Source: Bacteroidota bacterium (GTDB lineage Bacteria > Bacteroidota > Bacteroidia > UBA7662 > CANHCV01). From it: 41,882 nucleotides of DNA. Positions 24,989-32,474 of the stretch are shown here, piece after piece (position 1 is the stretch's first letter; each line of letters starts with the position of its first letter). The DNA is taken from NCBI GenBank assembly GCA_947459245.1, contig CANHCV010000018.1:1-41882 (forward strand). The letters run 5' to 3'. The translations under genes and the position numbers were made by a program. The notes below the pieces were generated by a model. The model was not told where the DNA came from. It ran no database searches and worked only from the letters and a program-made list of their open reading frames with translations.

Positions 24989-25761
24989 GATTTAAAGGAA
25001 GCATTTTTTTGAAGGATTTCTTGCGCCAATGCAAGGTATTGTTGTGCGCCGGTAGAAGACGCATCGTGAAGGATAACGGGTTTACCGAAAGATGGCGCTT
25101 CGGATAGTCGAACTACCCGGTGAATGATGGTTTCAAAAACCATGTTATTGAAATGAGTTCGAACTTCATCCACCACTTGTTTGGCCAATCGAAGACGGCT
25201 ATCGAACATGGTTAATAAAAATCCTTCGATTTTCAAATTGGGATTCAGTCGGCTTTGAACAATTTTTATGGTATTCAATAGCTGCCCCATTCCTTCCAAA
25301 GCAAAATACTCGCACTGAATTGGTACGAGAACAGAATCGGAAGCCGTTAATCCGTTTACGGTTGTTAAACCCAACGACGGTGGCAAATCGATGATGATGT
25401 ATGCATACTTTGATTTGATGGGTGCCAAGATTTTCTGAAGGGTTTTTTCGCGGTTATCCCGATTGATCAGTTCCACCTCCGCTCCCGCCAAGTCGATGTG
25501 CGACGGAAGTAAATCCAAATTGGGCGTTTCCGTAGGAATGATGGAATCTTCCGCGGAAGCGCTTCCCATCAAACATTCGTACAATCCTTTTTTTATCGAT
25601 TTCGGATCAATGCCCAATCCACTGGTGCAATTGGCCTGAGGATCAGCATCCAACACCAACACTCTTTGCTCCAGCACCGCGAGAGATGCCGCTAAATTGA
25701 TGGCTGTGGTACTTTTACCAACCCCACCTTTTTGATTTGCAATACAAATAATTTTACCCAT
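24985..25761 (-). CDS. parA: Chromosome-partitioning ATPase ParA
   Basis: The 258-residue protein is a deviant Walker A ATPase: IANQKGGVGKSTTAINLAAS near the N-terminus has the signature lysine pair, VLVLDADPQANCTSGLG holds the A' motif, and YIIIDLPPSLGL is Walker B. It pairs with ParB in chromosome segregation. It is the first gene of the parA-parB-DUF5683-dapB-lepB operon. The 99 bases between its start and the divergent peptide-binding protein gene contain the clear promoter for the latter; a TACATTTC element on the minus strand is only a weak candidate for the parA promoter. Its housekeeping role is secure. Confidence 0.96.
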   Translation of the reverse strand: MGKIICIANQKGGVGKSTTAINLAASLAVLEQRVLVLDADPQANCTSGLGIDPKSIKKGLYECLMGSASAEDSIIPTETPNLDLLPSHIDLAGAEVELINRDNREKTLQKILAPIKSKYAYIIIDLPPSLGLTTVNGLTASDSVLVPIQCEYFALEGMGQLLNTIKIVQSRLNPNLKIEGFLLTMFDSRLRLAKQVVDEVRTHFNNMVFETIIHRVVRLSEAPSFGKPVILHDASSTGAQQYLALAQEILQKNASFKS

Positions 25762-25821
25762 ATAGTCTACGATCTACCATTCATTCTCACTCCCTCTTTC
25801 CTTCCCGAAATGTAAAAAAAC

Positions 25822-25852
25822 TTGATTTTCAGTTGAATGAGCGCTAAGTTTG
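25822..25852 (+). promoter_or_regulatory. Bacteroidota-type promoter of the peptide-binding lipoprotein gene
   Basis: TTG at 25822-25824, a 20-base spacer, and TAAGTTTG at 25845-25852 match the consensus well. The ATG at 25837 lies upstream of the -7 box, so translation must start at the ATG at 25861. Confidence 0.72.
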
Positions 25853-25860
25853 TTCAACGA

Positions 25861-27510
25861 ATGAGCACTTCAAAAATACAAAAACCCCTCTGTTTTGCCC
25901 ACGCATTCCTCTTCTTTTTATCCACGATGTGGATAATTGGTGGATGTAACTCCCATGGTTCAAAAAACGAAAACAAGCTGGTTTTCACGATGAATATTTT
26001 CTCGGGAATTACCACGTTGGATCCAGCGTTTGCAAAAGATCAATCGGCCATTTGGACCACCCATCAAATTTTCAACGGCCTGGTAAAATTGGACCAACAC
26101 CTTCAACCGATTCCCGATTTGGCAAAAAGCTGGGAAATTTCGGCCGACTTAAAAACCTATACCTTCCACTTAAAGCAAGGCGTTTTTTTCCACGAATCCC
26201 CCAAACTGAAATTTAAAAGCAGAGCTTTCAATGCCCATGACTTTTTATTTAGTTTTCAGAGAGTTATGGATCCAGAGGTAGCATCGTCTGGAGCGTGGAT
26301 TTTCAATGATAAGGTCGATTCACTTCTACCGTTCGAGGCACCCAATGACTCTACATTTATCATTCGATTGAGGAAACCCTTTGCCCCTTTTCTTGGATTA
26401 TTGAGCATGCCTTATGCTTCGGTTGTTGCCAAAGAAACGGTTAATCACGATCAGTTTTCAACTCACCCGGTTGGTACAGGTCCTTTTCAGGTGTTCGAAC
26501 ACGGTCCGGGTGAGGCTTTAATCTTACACAAAAATCCGCGCTACCATGAAACCGATAGCCAAGGAGTTCAGCTCCCCTATTTGGATGCCGTGAAAATTAC
26601 TTTTATTCCCGATCGATCTTCCGAGTTCATTTCTTTTTTAGCAGGAAATCTCGATTTTATCAATGGATTGGATGCGGCTTACAAAGACAAGTTATTGGAT
26701 AAAAATGGGAATCTTCAACCGGCATTGAGGGAAAAGATCAATTATTTAAAAAGCCCTTACCTCAATACCGAATATTTAGGTTTTTCCATGTCGGAAAAAT
26801 GCCCACTTGCCTATCGGAATCCATTGGTTCGAAAGGCCATGGCGTGCGGATTTGATCGAGGAAACATGTTAAAGTACCTACGGAATAACATCGGTATTCC
26901 AGGAACGGGCAGCATGATTCCTCCGGGGTTACCCGGTTTTGATTCTTCGTTGATGGAGGCAAATCGTTTTCAACCTCAACTTGCAGAAAAATTATTGCAA
27001 GAAGCAGGATTCCCAAATGGCAAGAATCTCCCAAAAATCAAGCTTTGGACGAATCCAACGTATTTGGATTTGTGTTTGTTTCTTCAGGATTCGTGGAAAA
27101 AACTCGGAATTCCGGTGGAGGTGGAGAGCATGCCGCCAGCGCAATTACGAAAAGCCATCAAAAGCGGAGAGGCGGCATTTTTTCGCGCCAGCTGGATTGC
27201 CGATTATCCACATTGCGAAAATTATTTTCAGCTTTTCTTTTCCAAAAACTTTTCTCCCCAAGGCCCCAATACCACTCATTTTTCGAATCCTTTGTACGAC
27301 CAATTTTTTCAAGAATACTCCCAACTTTCCCAACAACTCGAAAGCGAAAAAATGGCTTCAAAACTACAAAAATTCATCATTCAAGAGTCGCCTATCATCG
27401 TTCTTTATTACGACCAAGTTGTTCGTTTTTCTCAAAAAAAATGGGAAGGATTAGAACCCAATGCCATCAATCAATTGGAACTTTCACATGTTCGACCAGC
27501 TTCCCACTGA
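25861..27510 (+). CDS. Family 5 (Opp/Dpp-type) peptide-binding lipoprotein
   Basis: The 549-residue protein is an extracellular solute-binding protein of the OppA/DppA family (SBP_bac_5). The N-terminus has a hydrophobic stretch ending in WIIGGC, a lipobox, so the mature protein is a lipoprotein. Characteristic segments include HQIFNGLVKLDQHLQPIPDL, YTFHLKQGVFFHESP, VGTGPFQV and ALILHKNPRYHE. The family binds peptides or other small molecules for ABC import. No permease or ATPase gene of such a transporter lies in this window, so the protein is an orphan here. The promoter at 25822 fixes the start at 25861. A DUF1801 gene overlaps its 3' end by 23 bases. Confidence 0.92.
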   Translation: MSTSKIQKPLCFAHAFLFFLSTMWIIGGCNSHGSKNENKLVFTMNIFSGITTLDPAFAKDQSAIWTTHQIFNGLVKLDQHLQPIPDLAKSWEISADLKTYTFHLKQGVFFHESPKLKFKSRAFNAHDFLFSFQRVMDPEVASSGAWIFNDKVDSLLPFEAPNDSTFIIRLRKPFAPFLGLLSMPYASVVAKETVNHDQFSTHPVGTGPFQVFEHGPGEALILHKNPRYHETDSQGVQLPYLDAVKITFIPDRSSEFISFLAGNLDFINGLDAAYKDKLLDKNGNLQPALREKINYLKSPYLNTEYLGFSMSEKCPLAYRNPLVRKAMACGFDRGNMLKYLRNNIGIPGTGSMIPPGLPGFDSSLMEANRFQPQLAEKLLQEAGFPNGKNLPKIKLWTNPTYLDLCLFLQDSWKKLGIPVEVESMPPAQLRKAIKSGEAAFFRASWIADYPHCENYFQLFFSKNFSPQGPNTTHFSNPLYDQFFQEYSQLSQQLESEKMASKLQKFIIQESPIIVLYYDQVVRFSQKKWEGLEPNAINQLELSHVRPASH

Positions 27511-27829
27511 AATCAAAAAATATTATTTGAACCATCCCAAAGAGGTTCAAGAACGAATGCTCATCATTCGAAGCATGGCCTTAGAGGTTTTCGGTGAATG
27601 CACGGAATGCCTTTCATATGGAATTCCAACATTTAAAAAAGAGAAGAATATTTTTCACTACGGAGCATTTAAAAATCATATTGGTTGGTACCCAGGATCC
27701 AAAGGAGTAGCATTTTTCATTTCGCAATTTCCCCATTATTCCTCTTCAAAAGGATGCATTCAGGTTCAACACAATGAAGAGTTGGATATCGCAGAATTAA
27801 AAACACTTTTGAATTGGTGCAAAAAATAA
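27488..27829 (+). CDS. DUF1801 family protein
   Basis: The 113-residue cytoplasmic protein has LSYGIPTFKKEKNIFHYGAF followed by KNHIGWYPGSKGV, the conserved core of DUF1801 (YdhG-like) proteins. Their function is unknown; the fold is related to SufE-like and MM-like small domains in some annotations, but no activity can be assigned. I choose the ATG at 27488, 23 bases inside the end of the preceding gene, because a possible start at 27461 is not ATG-led and adds no conserved residues. It is co-transcribed with the peptide-binding lipoprotein. Confidence 0.8.
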   Translation: MFDQLPTEIKKYYLNHPKEVQERMLIIRSMALEVFGECTECLSYGIPTFKKEKNIFHYGAFKNHIGWYPGSKGVAFFISQFPHYSSSKGCIQVQHNEELDIAELKTLLNWCKK

Positions 27830-27855
27830 AATTCCCAATTTTGGAACTTTTTTTC

Positions 27856-27863
27856 TAAATTTG
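27856..27863 (+). promoter_or_regulatory. Possible -7 box before the outer-membrane barrel gene
   Basis: TAAATTTG matches TAnnTTTG and lies 14 bases before the GTG start at 27878. The nearest upstream TTG (27841-27843) is only 12 bases away, so the -33 element is not at the usual distance. Confidence 0.4.
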
Positions 27864-27877
27864 AAAAATTTTTTACT

Positions 27878-28945
27878 GTGAAAAGATGTGCTTTTCTACT
27901 CATGCTTTCAGGTTTGAGTTATTCTTTATTGGGCCAAGACCTTTTGAAATCGACCCAATTCAAAGGGTTTGGACACTTGGAATACGTGTTTGATGCTGGT
28001 CAGTCCAAGCATTCTTATTTCAGTTTAGGCGAGCATGATTTTTTCGTTACCTCCCAATTCAATAAAAAGATAAGTTTTCTTGGTGAATATGTTGTTCGTT
28101 TTAACGGAAGTTCAGCTACGACTTTTCTTCCCTCCATCGAACGTTCCTTTGTAAAATTCAATACAAAAGGAAATCATTATCTGATTGCAGGAAAAATACA
28201 CACACCTTTGAATTATTGGAATGATGTTTACCATCATGGAAGGTTATTTTTCCCAGTGATTGATCGGCCATTAAGCTTTTCTTATTTCGTACCACTTCAT
28301 ACCCTTGGAGTCCAAGCCCAAGGTCAGAATTTAGGAAATTTAAATTTTGGGTATGATGTTGTTGTAGGAAACGGAATTTCTACAACGGATGCGTTTAGCG
28401 ATCACGTTGAGCCTTCTGTTTCTGCTTCCTTTCACATCAAACCAATGGAGGGGATGAGAATCGGAGTTGGATATTATTACGACTATTTAACCAAAAATAT
28501 TTCTGGCGCACACAGCGGACATTCCAATGCATCAAGTCATTACACAGGACCAAGATATAACGGACCACTTGCTTTTAACTTAACCACTTTCTCGTTTGCA
28601 TATTTTGGAAAAAGAATTGAGATTTTGAATGAATTTGCCTACAATACCACCAAAACCGACACCCTTGGTTTGGCTAAAAATTATTCAAATTTTCTTTATT
28701 TAGGCGTTCCAATATCCGACGAACACACCATTTATGGATTTACCGATATCATTTCCGTGGATGTTAACGACTTACACGTTTACCACCTTCATAAACAGCG
28801 TTTTGGGTTAGGGTTTAAGAAAGAGTTTTCATACAATTTGAACTTAAAAACCCAATTGGAGTATTATTTGGATAAGGCAGGACATGGATCAAATCCTTAT
28901 GATCGAAAAGTGGCATTAGAGGTACAACTTTCTTACGGTTTTTGA
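27878..28945 (+). CDS. Outer-membrane beta-barrel (porin-like) protein
   Basis: The 355-residue protein begins with a signal peptide (MKRCAFLLMLSGLSYSLLGQ) from a GTG start. The rest is built of alternating hydrophobic and polar strands with aromatic girdle residues, for example FGHLEYVFDAG, FNKKISFLGEYVVRF and FGYDVVVGNG, and ends in a strand with terminal Phe (VQLSYGF), as expected for a BAM-inserted outer-membrane barrel. No specific family is recognised. A loop at 209-221 is rich in His (SGAHSGHSNASSH), which might bind a metal. It heads a run of genes (PstS-like protein, histidine kinase, response regulator, small secreted protein, TonB receptor) with no gap larger than about 40 bases. 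Confidence 0.75.
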   Translation: MKRCAFLLMLSGLSYSLLGQDLLKSTQFKGFGHLEYVFDAGQSKHSYFSLGEHDFFVTSQFNKKISFLGEYVVRFNGSSATTFLPSIERSFVKFNTKGNHYLIAGKIHTPLNYWNDVYHHGRLFFPVIDRPLSFSYFVPLHTLGVQAQGQNLGNLNFGYDVVVGNGISTTDAFSDHVEPSVSASFHIKPMEGMRIGVGYYYDYLTKNISGAHSGHSNASSHYTGPRYNGPLAFNLTTFSFAYFGKRIEILNEFAYNTTKTDTLGLAKNYSNFLYLGVPISDEHTIYGFTDIISVDVNDLHVYHLHKQRFGLGFKKEFSYNLNLKTQLEYYLDKAGHGSNPYDRKVALEVQLSYGF

Positions 28946-28947
28946 TC

Positions 28948-29367
28948 ATGAGAACAGTATTCCTCTTATTTTTCGTTTGTTTTGGATTTATTCAAGCTAA
29001 ATCACAAACCACCAATATCCAGATTATTGGAAATTCCACTGGTTTAAAAGAAGTAACCTTAAAGGAATGCAAATCCATTTTTAAAGGAAAGTATTCCAAC
29101 TGGAAAACCAACGAACAAGTAATCATTGTACTACCTACCTCGAAAAATGAAATTTCCGAAATAGTTGCGAAACTGATGTTTGATGGAACTGTAAAATCCA
29201 TGCAAAAGTATTGGCTTTCTTTGGTATTTCAAGGAAGAAGCAACCCGCCCATTTTCTTGGAGAATGATCAGGAGACCATACAATTTATTCAAAAAAATCC
29301 CGGAGCAATTGGCTTTATTTCCAATGAAACAAGAGCTCCCAAAGGACTAATCATTGATTTAAAATGA
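28948..29367 (+). CDS. Half-size PstS-like periplasmic binding protein
   Basis: The 139-residue protein has a signal peptide (TVFLLFFVCFGFIQAKS) and then one small domain that resembles part of the PstS/phosphate-binding family: LKEVTLKECKSIFKGKYSNW is the typical segment in which an Ile-Phe-x-Gly-x-x-x-x-Trp motif occurs, and NPGAIGFISNET is the usual C-terminal Gly-Ala-Ile-Gly-Phe motif. Full-length PstS has about 300 residues, so this is a shortened version. No Pst permease genes are nearby. The ATG at 28948 is preferred over the TTG at 28942. Its stop overlaps the start of the histidine kinase by 4 bases, which suggests that it delivers a ligand signal to that kinase rather than to a transporter. 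Confidence 0.72.
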   Translation: MRTVFLLFFVCFGFIQAKSQTTNIQIIGNSTGLKEVTLKECKSIFKGKYSNWKTNEQVIIVLPTSKNEISEIVAKLMFDGTVKSMQKYWLSLVFQGRSNPPIFLENDQETIQFIQKNPGAIGFISNETRAPKGLIIDLK

Positions 29368-31547
29368 AGATTTTTGTTTTCAACCGAATTTTTTATAAAA
29401 TTTGGATTCCGTTCACCGCCATTCTAGTAACAACCATTGGCTTATTTATTTTCTACTACCCGAGCAATCAAAAGGCGGTTCTAAGCAATTACAAGGAAAA
29501 CGAATTTAAAGAACTAGCAAAAACGGTTGCTTTAGGAATTGAAATTTCTCTTAATTCTGAAGATTATTCCGGTGTTAAAAAAACCATCGATTTTGTTTCC
29601 ACCAAACAAGATTTTGATTACTGTGTGGTAATTGTTGAGGATTCTGTATTAACCTCCTTTCCATCCAACATCAACATCCAGAAAATCCAGAACAAAGACA
29701 CGCTGAACAACATTTACTCTACTTCTTTTTTTGAAACCAATAGTTTGAAGGGCCGAGTAGAAATTTGTGCATCAAAAAGTAAGATTGAAGAAACCATCAA
29801 TCAGCTGAATCGACCTTTTTTTTGGGCAAGCATCTTTATTTTGATCATTGGAATCGTTGTTTTTTACCTTTTTGCCTTAAAAATTTCCAAGCCGATCAAT
29901 CAACTCATCAAGGTAACGGATGCATTAAAAGATGGGAAATACGACCAAAAGGAAGCTCCCATTTTTTCAAAAGATGAAATTGGTCAATTATCAGATTCCA
30001 TTTTTGAACTAAAAGATAACCTTGCACAAGAGAAACAAATCAACTTGGAATTAACCGAGGGATTAGAAAACTTGGTTTTTCAAAAAACCGAGCAACTACA
30101 AATCGCTTCCTCGCGATTGATTTCAGCTCAAACCATTGCAAAAATTGGTTATTTCGACTATTTACCCAATCAACAACTGTTTAAAATCTCAGAAACTGCA
30201 TCTCAAATCATCGGTTCCAAAGTCCTATCCATGTCAGAAGATGAATGCAAAACTTTCATTTGCCATGATTTCATCGAGCCCTTTTACCAAATGATAGGAA
30301 AAACATTGGAAGAAGGCCAAAGCGGGCAGTTGGACATGAAGATTAAACGAAAAACAGATTCAACTGAACGTTGGTTATCCGTTATCACGGAGCGAAATAT
30401 TTCGCCTACCGGAGAAATTACCTCAACGGGAACCATTCAAGATATCACTGATCGTAAAAAATCCGATGAAGAAATCAAGCGTCTTTCTTTGGTTGCTACT
30501 CATACCTCCAATTGCGTAATCATTACCGACCAACATAAAACCATTCGATGGGTGAATGACAGTTTTTCCAAGTTAACTGGATATTCTAGAGAAGAAATCA
30601 TTGGGCAAAAACCAAGTATTTTCCAATTTGAAAAAACCGATAAAAACACCATTGCTGAAATCAATGCAACCCTCGCCCTTGGTCGCCCCATTTCAGGAAT
30701 TCAAATTTTGAATAAAGGAAAATTTGGAAACGAATACTGGCTAGATTTAAACATTGTGCCCATTTTCGACGAAGATCAAATCACTGGTTTTATTGCCGTA
30801 GAAACGGACGTTACCGAAAAAAGAAAGGTTCAAGAGGAACAACAACTCCTTCTGGGTTTAACCCAATCTCAAAATCAACGTCTGCAAAACTTCGCCTACA
30901 TCGTTTCTCACAATCTACGTTCGCACTCTGGAAACATCAAAGCGTTGATGGATATGATTTTTCACGATAAGCCCGAGTTAGAAGATTACCAACTGGCCAA
31001 AATGATGCGGCACTCCAGCGATAACCTTTTCGAAACCATTGATCATTTGGCAGAGGTGGCCCTACTCATCAATAACAAGGAAAAACACCTTGAAAAAATC
31101 GGTCTACGGGAAGTTGTGCAGAAGGCTATTCGAAGTGTTTCTGTTTCTGAATTGAATCATCATGTAACCATTAACAACCTTATTCCCGACCATTGGGAAG
31201 TATTGGCGGTACCCGCTTACCTGGATTCCATCGTCCTGAATTTACTTACCAATGCTATCAAATATAGGTCTGACAAACGCCCGGCAAACATTACATTCTC
31301 TGCAGTTAAATCGAAAAATTTCATGACCCTTTTGGTACAAGATAATGGATTGGGCATCGATTTGGAAAGGCACCGAAAAAAGTTATTCGGCATGTATAAA
31401 ACCTTTCACAAACACCCCGATTCTCGTGGAATTGGCCTATTTATGACCAAAAACCAGATTGAAGCCATGGGAGGATTCATTGATGTGGAAAGTAAAGTAG
31501 ATGAAGGAAGTATTTTCTACGTAAATTTCAAGCATGAAAGCAGCTGA
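29364..31547 (+). CDS. Membrane histidine kinase with HAMP and two PAS domains
   Basis: The 727-residue sensor has a transmembrane helix at about 9-29, a periplasmic region at about 35-150, and a second helix at about 152-172 (ASIFILIIGIVVFYLF). A HAMP linker follows at about 173-225 (ISKPINQLIKVTDALKDG). Two PAS domains lie at about 250-365 and 370-490, each ending in a PAC-like Asp-x-Thr-Asp/Glu-x-Lys motif. The phosphoacceptor is His516 in FAYIVSHNLRS, the Bacteroidota variant in which SHNLR replaces the common SHELRTP. HATPase motifs are LNLLTNAIKY, VQDNGLGIDL and GIGLFMTKNQIEAMGG. It overlaps the PstS-like gene by 4 bases and the response regulator by 14 bases. The periplasmic domain is the likely site for contact with the PstS-like protein. 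Confidence 0.92.
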   Translation: MKIFVFNRIFYKIWIPFTAILVTTIGLFIFYYPSNQKAVLSNYKENEFKELAKTVALGIEISLNSEDYSGVKKTIDFVSTKQDFDYCVVIVEDSVLTSFPSNINIQKIQNKDTLNNIYSTSFFETNSLKGRVEICASKSKIEETINQLNRPFFWASIFILIIGIVVFYLFALKISKPINQLIKVTDALKDGKYDQKEAPIFSKDEIGQLSDSIFELKDNLAQEKQINLELTEGLENLVFQKTEQLQIASSRLISAQTIAKIGYFDYLPNQQLFKISETASQIIGSKVLSMSEDECKTFICHDFIEPFYQMIGKTLEEGQSGQLDMKIKRKTDSTERWLSVITERNISPTGEITSTGTIQDITDRKKSDEEIKRLSLVATHTSNCVIITDQHKTIRWVNDSFSKLTGYSREEIIGQKPSIFQFEKTDKNTIAEINATLALGRPISGIQILNKGKFGNEYWLDLNIVPIFDEDQITGFIAVETDVTEKRKVQEEQQLLLGLTQSQNQRLQNFAYIVSHNLRSHSGNIKALMDMIFHDKPELEDYQLAKMMRHSSDNLFETIDHLAEVALLINNKEKHLEKIGLREVVQKAIRSVSVSELNHHVTINNLIPDHWEVLAVPAYLDSIVLNLLTNAIKYRSDKRPANITFSAVKSKNFMTLLVQDNGLGIDLERHRKKLFGMYKTFHKHPDSRGIGLFMTKNQIEAMGGFIDVESKVDEGSIFYVNFKHESS

Positions 31548-31929
31548 CATCCAAATCTGCCTTATCGACGATGACCCCATTTACACGTTTACTACCCAAA
31601 TAAGGTTTAAAAATGCCGGGTTTGAAAAAAAACTCTTAGAGTTCCAAAACGGGGAAAATGCGTTTTATGAGTTGTTACCCATTTTACAATCTCAACCTTC
31701 ATCCATTAACGTCATTTTTCTTGATATCAACATGCCCATTTGGGATGGCTGGGATTTTTTAGACGAACTTCAAAAAATGAACATCGATCACCTCCCTCCC
31801 ATCATCATGGTGAGCAGCTCAAACAATCCCGACGATAAAGAGCGAAGTTCGCACTATCCCATGGTTGTTGCTTTTGAAGAAAAACCTTTGTTGCCTGAAA
31901 GAGCCTTAGAAATCCTTCAAAACTGCTAA
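31534..31929 (+). CDS. Single-domain response regulator
   Basis: The 131-residue protein consists of a receiver domain only. The acidic pocket is in CLIDDDPIY (residues around 10-13), the phosphoacceptor is Asp64 in IFLDINMPIWDGW, the switch Ser/Thr is in IIMVSSSNN, and the conserved Lys is K117 in EEKPLL. There is no output domain, so the signal must pass by protein contact or phosphotransfer. It overlaps the histidine kinase gene by 14 bases, and the next gene starts directly after its stop codon. It is the obvious partner of the preceding kinase. Confidence 0.93.
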   Translation: MKAADIQICLIDDDPIYTFTTQIRFKNAGFEKKLLEFQNGENAFYELLPILQSQPSSINVIFLDINMPIWDGWDFLDELQKMNIDHLPPIIMVSSSNNPDDKERSSHYPMVVAFEEKPLLPERALEILQNC

Positions 31930-32433
31930 ATGATGCGTTTAGGAAGCGTAATTCTTGCATTTTTCATTCTTTTTTCATTCTCCAACTTATCCTTTCTTTC
32001 CACCAAAAATTCATCCAAAAAAATCATATCCAACATCCATAGTAAAGGTTGGTGGGAAGAGAAAATACCTAACCAGCAACTTACTTTCAGCCCCTCAGAA
32101 CAATTAAAACTTCAATGGGAAGACGATCATGAATTCGTTTTCAATGGGGAATTCTATGATGTCATTGAACAATCCGATTCTTGCGGATATTCCATTTTCA
32201 AGGTTTACAAAGATCACCACGACACCCAATGGAACACATTAAAAACACTGGCAAAAAAGCAAAAAAACGAACAAAAATCAAACCATTGCTTTTCATTGAT
32301 TTGGATTTGTGATTTTTCAAATCCATTTCCCTTTTTGATTTCTTTTGAAGAAAAAGAAGAAACGATTCATAACAAAATCAACCCACTTTACTTCATTTCA
32401 ACAAATACCCATTCTCCACCTCCAGAAGCTTGA
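31930..32433 (+). CDS. Small exported protein beside a TonB receptor, function unknown
   Basis: This protein of 166-167 residues has an N-terminal hydrophobic signal (VILAFFILFSFSNLSFLS). A central motif LQWEDDHEFVFNGEFYDVIE is followed by a basic helix (TLKTLAKKQK). Small exported proteins with a similar Trp-x-x-x-x-Glu-Phe...Gly-x-x-Tyr-Asp-Val pattern occur beside TonB-dependent receptors in other Bacteroidota; I recognise the pattern from memory and know no family name. The start codon comes immediately after the response regulator stop, and the TonB receptor begins 41 bases further on. No enzymatic motif is seen. Confidence 0.65.
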   Translation: MMRLGSVILAFFILFSFSNLSFLSTKNSSKKIISNIHSKGWWEEKIPNQQLTFSPSEQLKLQWEDDHEFVFNGEFYDVIEQSDSCGYSIFKVYKDHHDTQWNTLKTLAKKQKNEQKSNHCFSLIWICDFSNPFPFLISFEEKEETIHNKINPLYFISTNTHSPPPEA

Positions 32434-32474
32434 TGCATTCCTATCAGAATTAAATCATTAAAAACTTCAAGCTA

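Noticed and set aside
27830-27855. TTCC/GGAA mini-hairpin followed by a run of T residues after the DUF1801 gene
   Set aside because: The stem is only 4 base pairs with no strong extension; in such an A/T-rich leader it could arise by chance.
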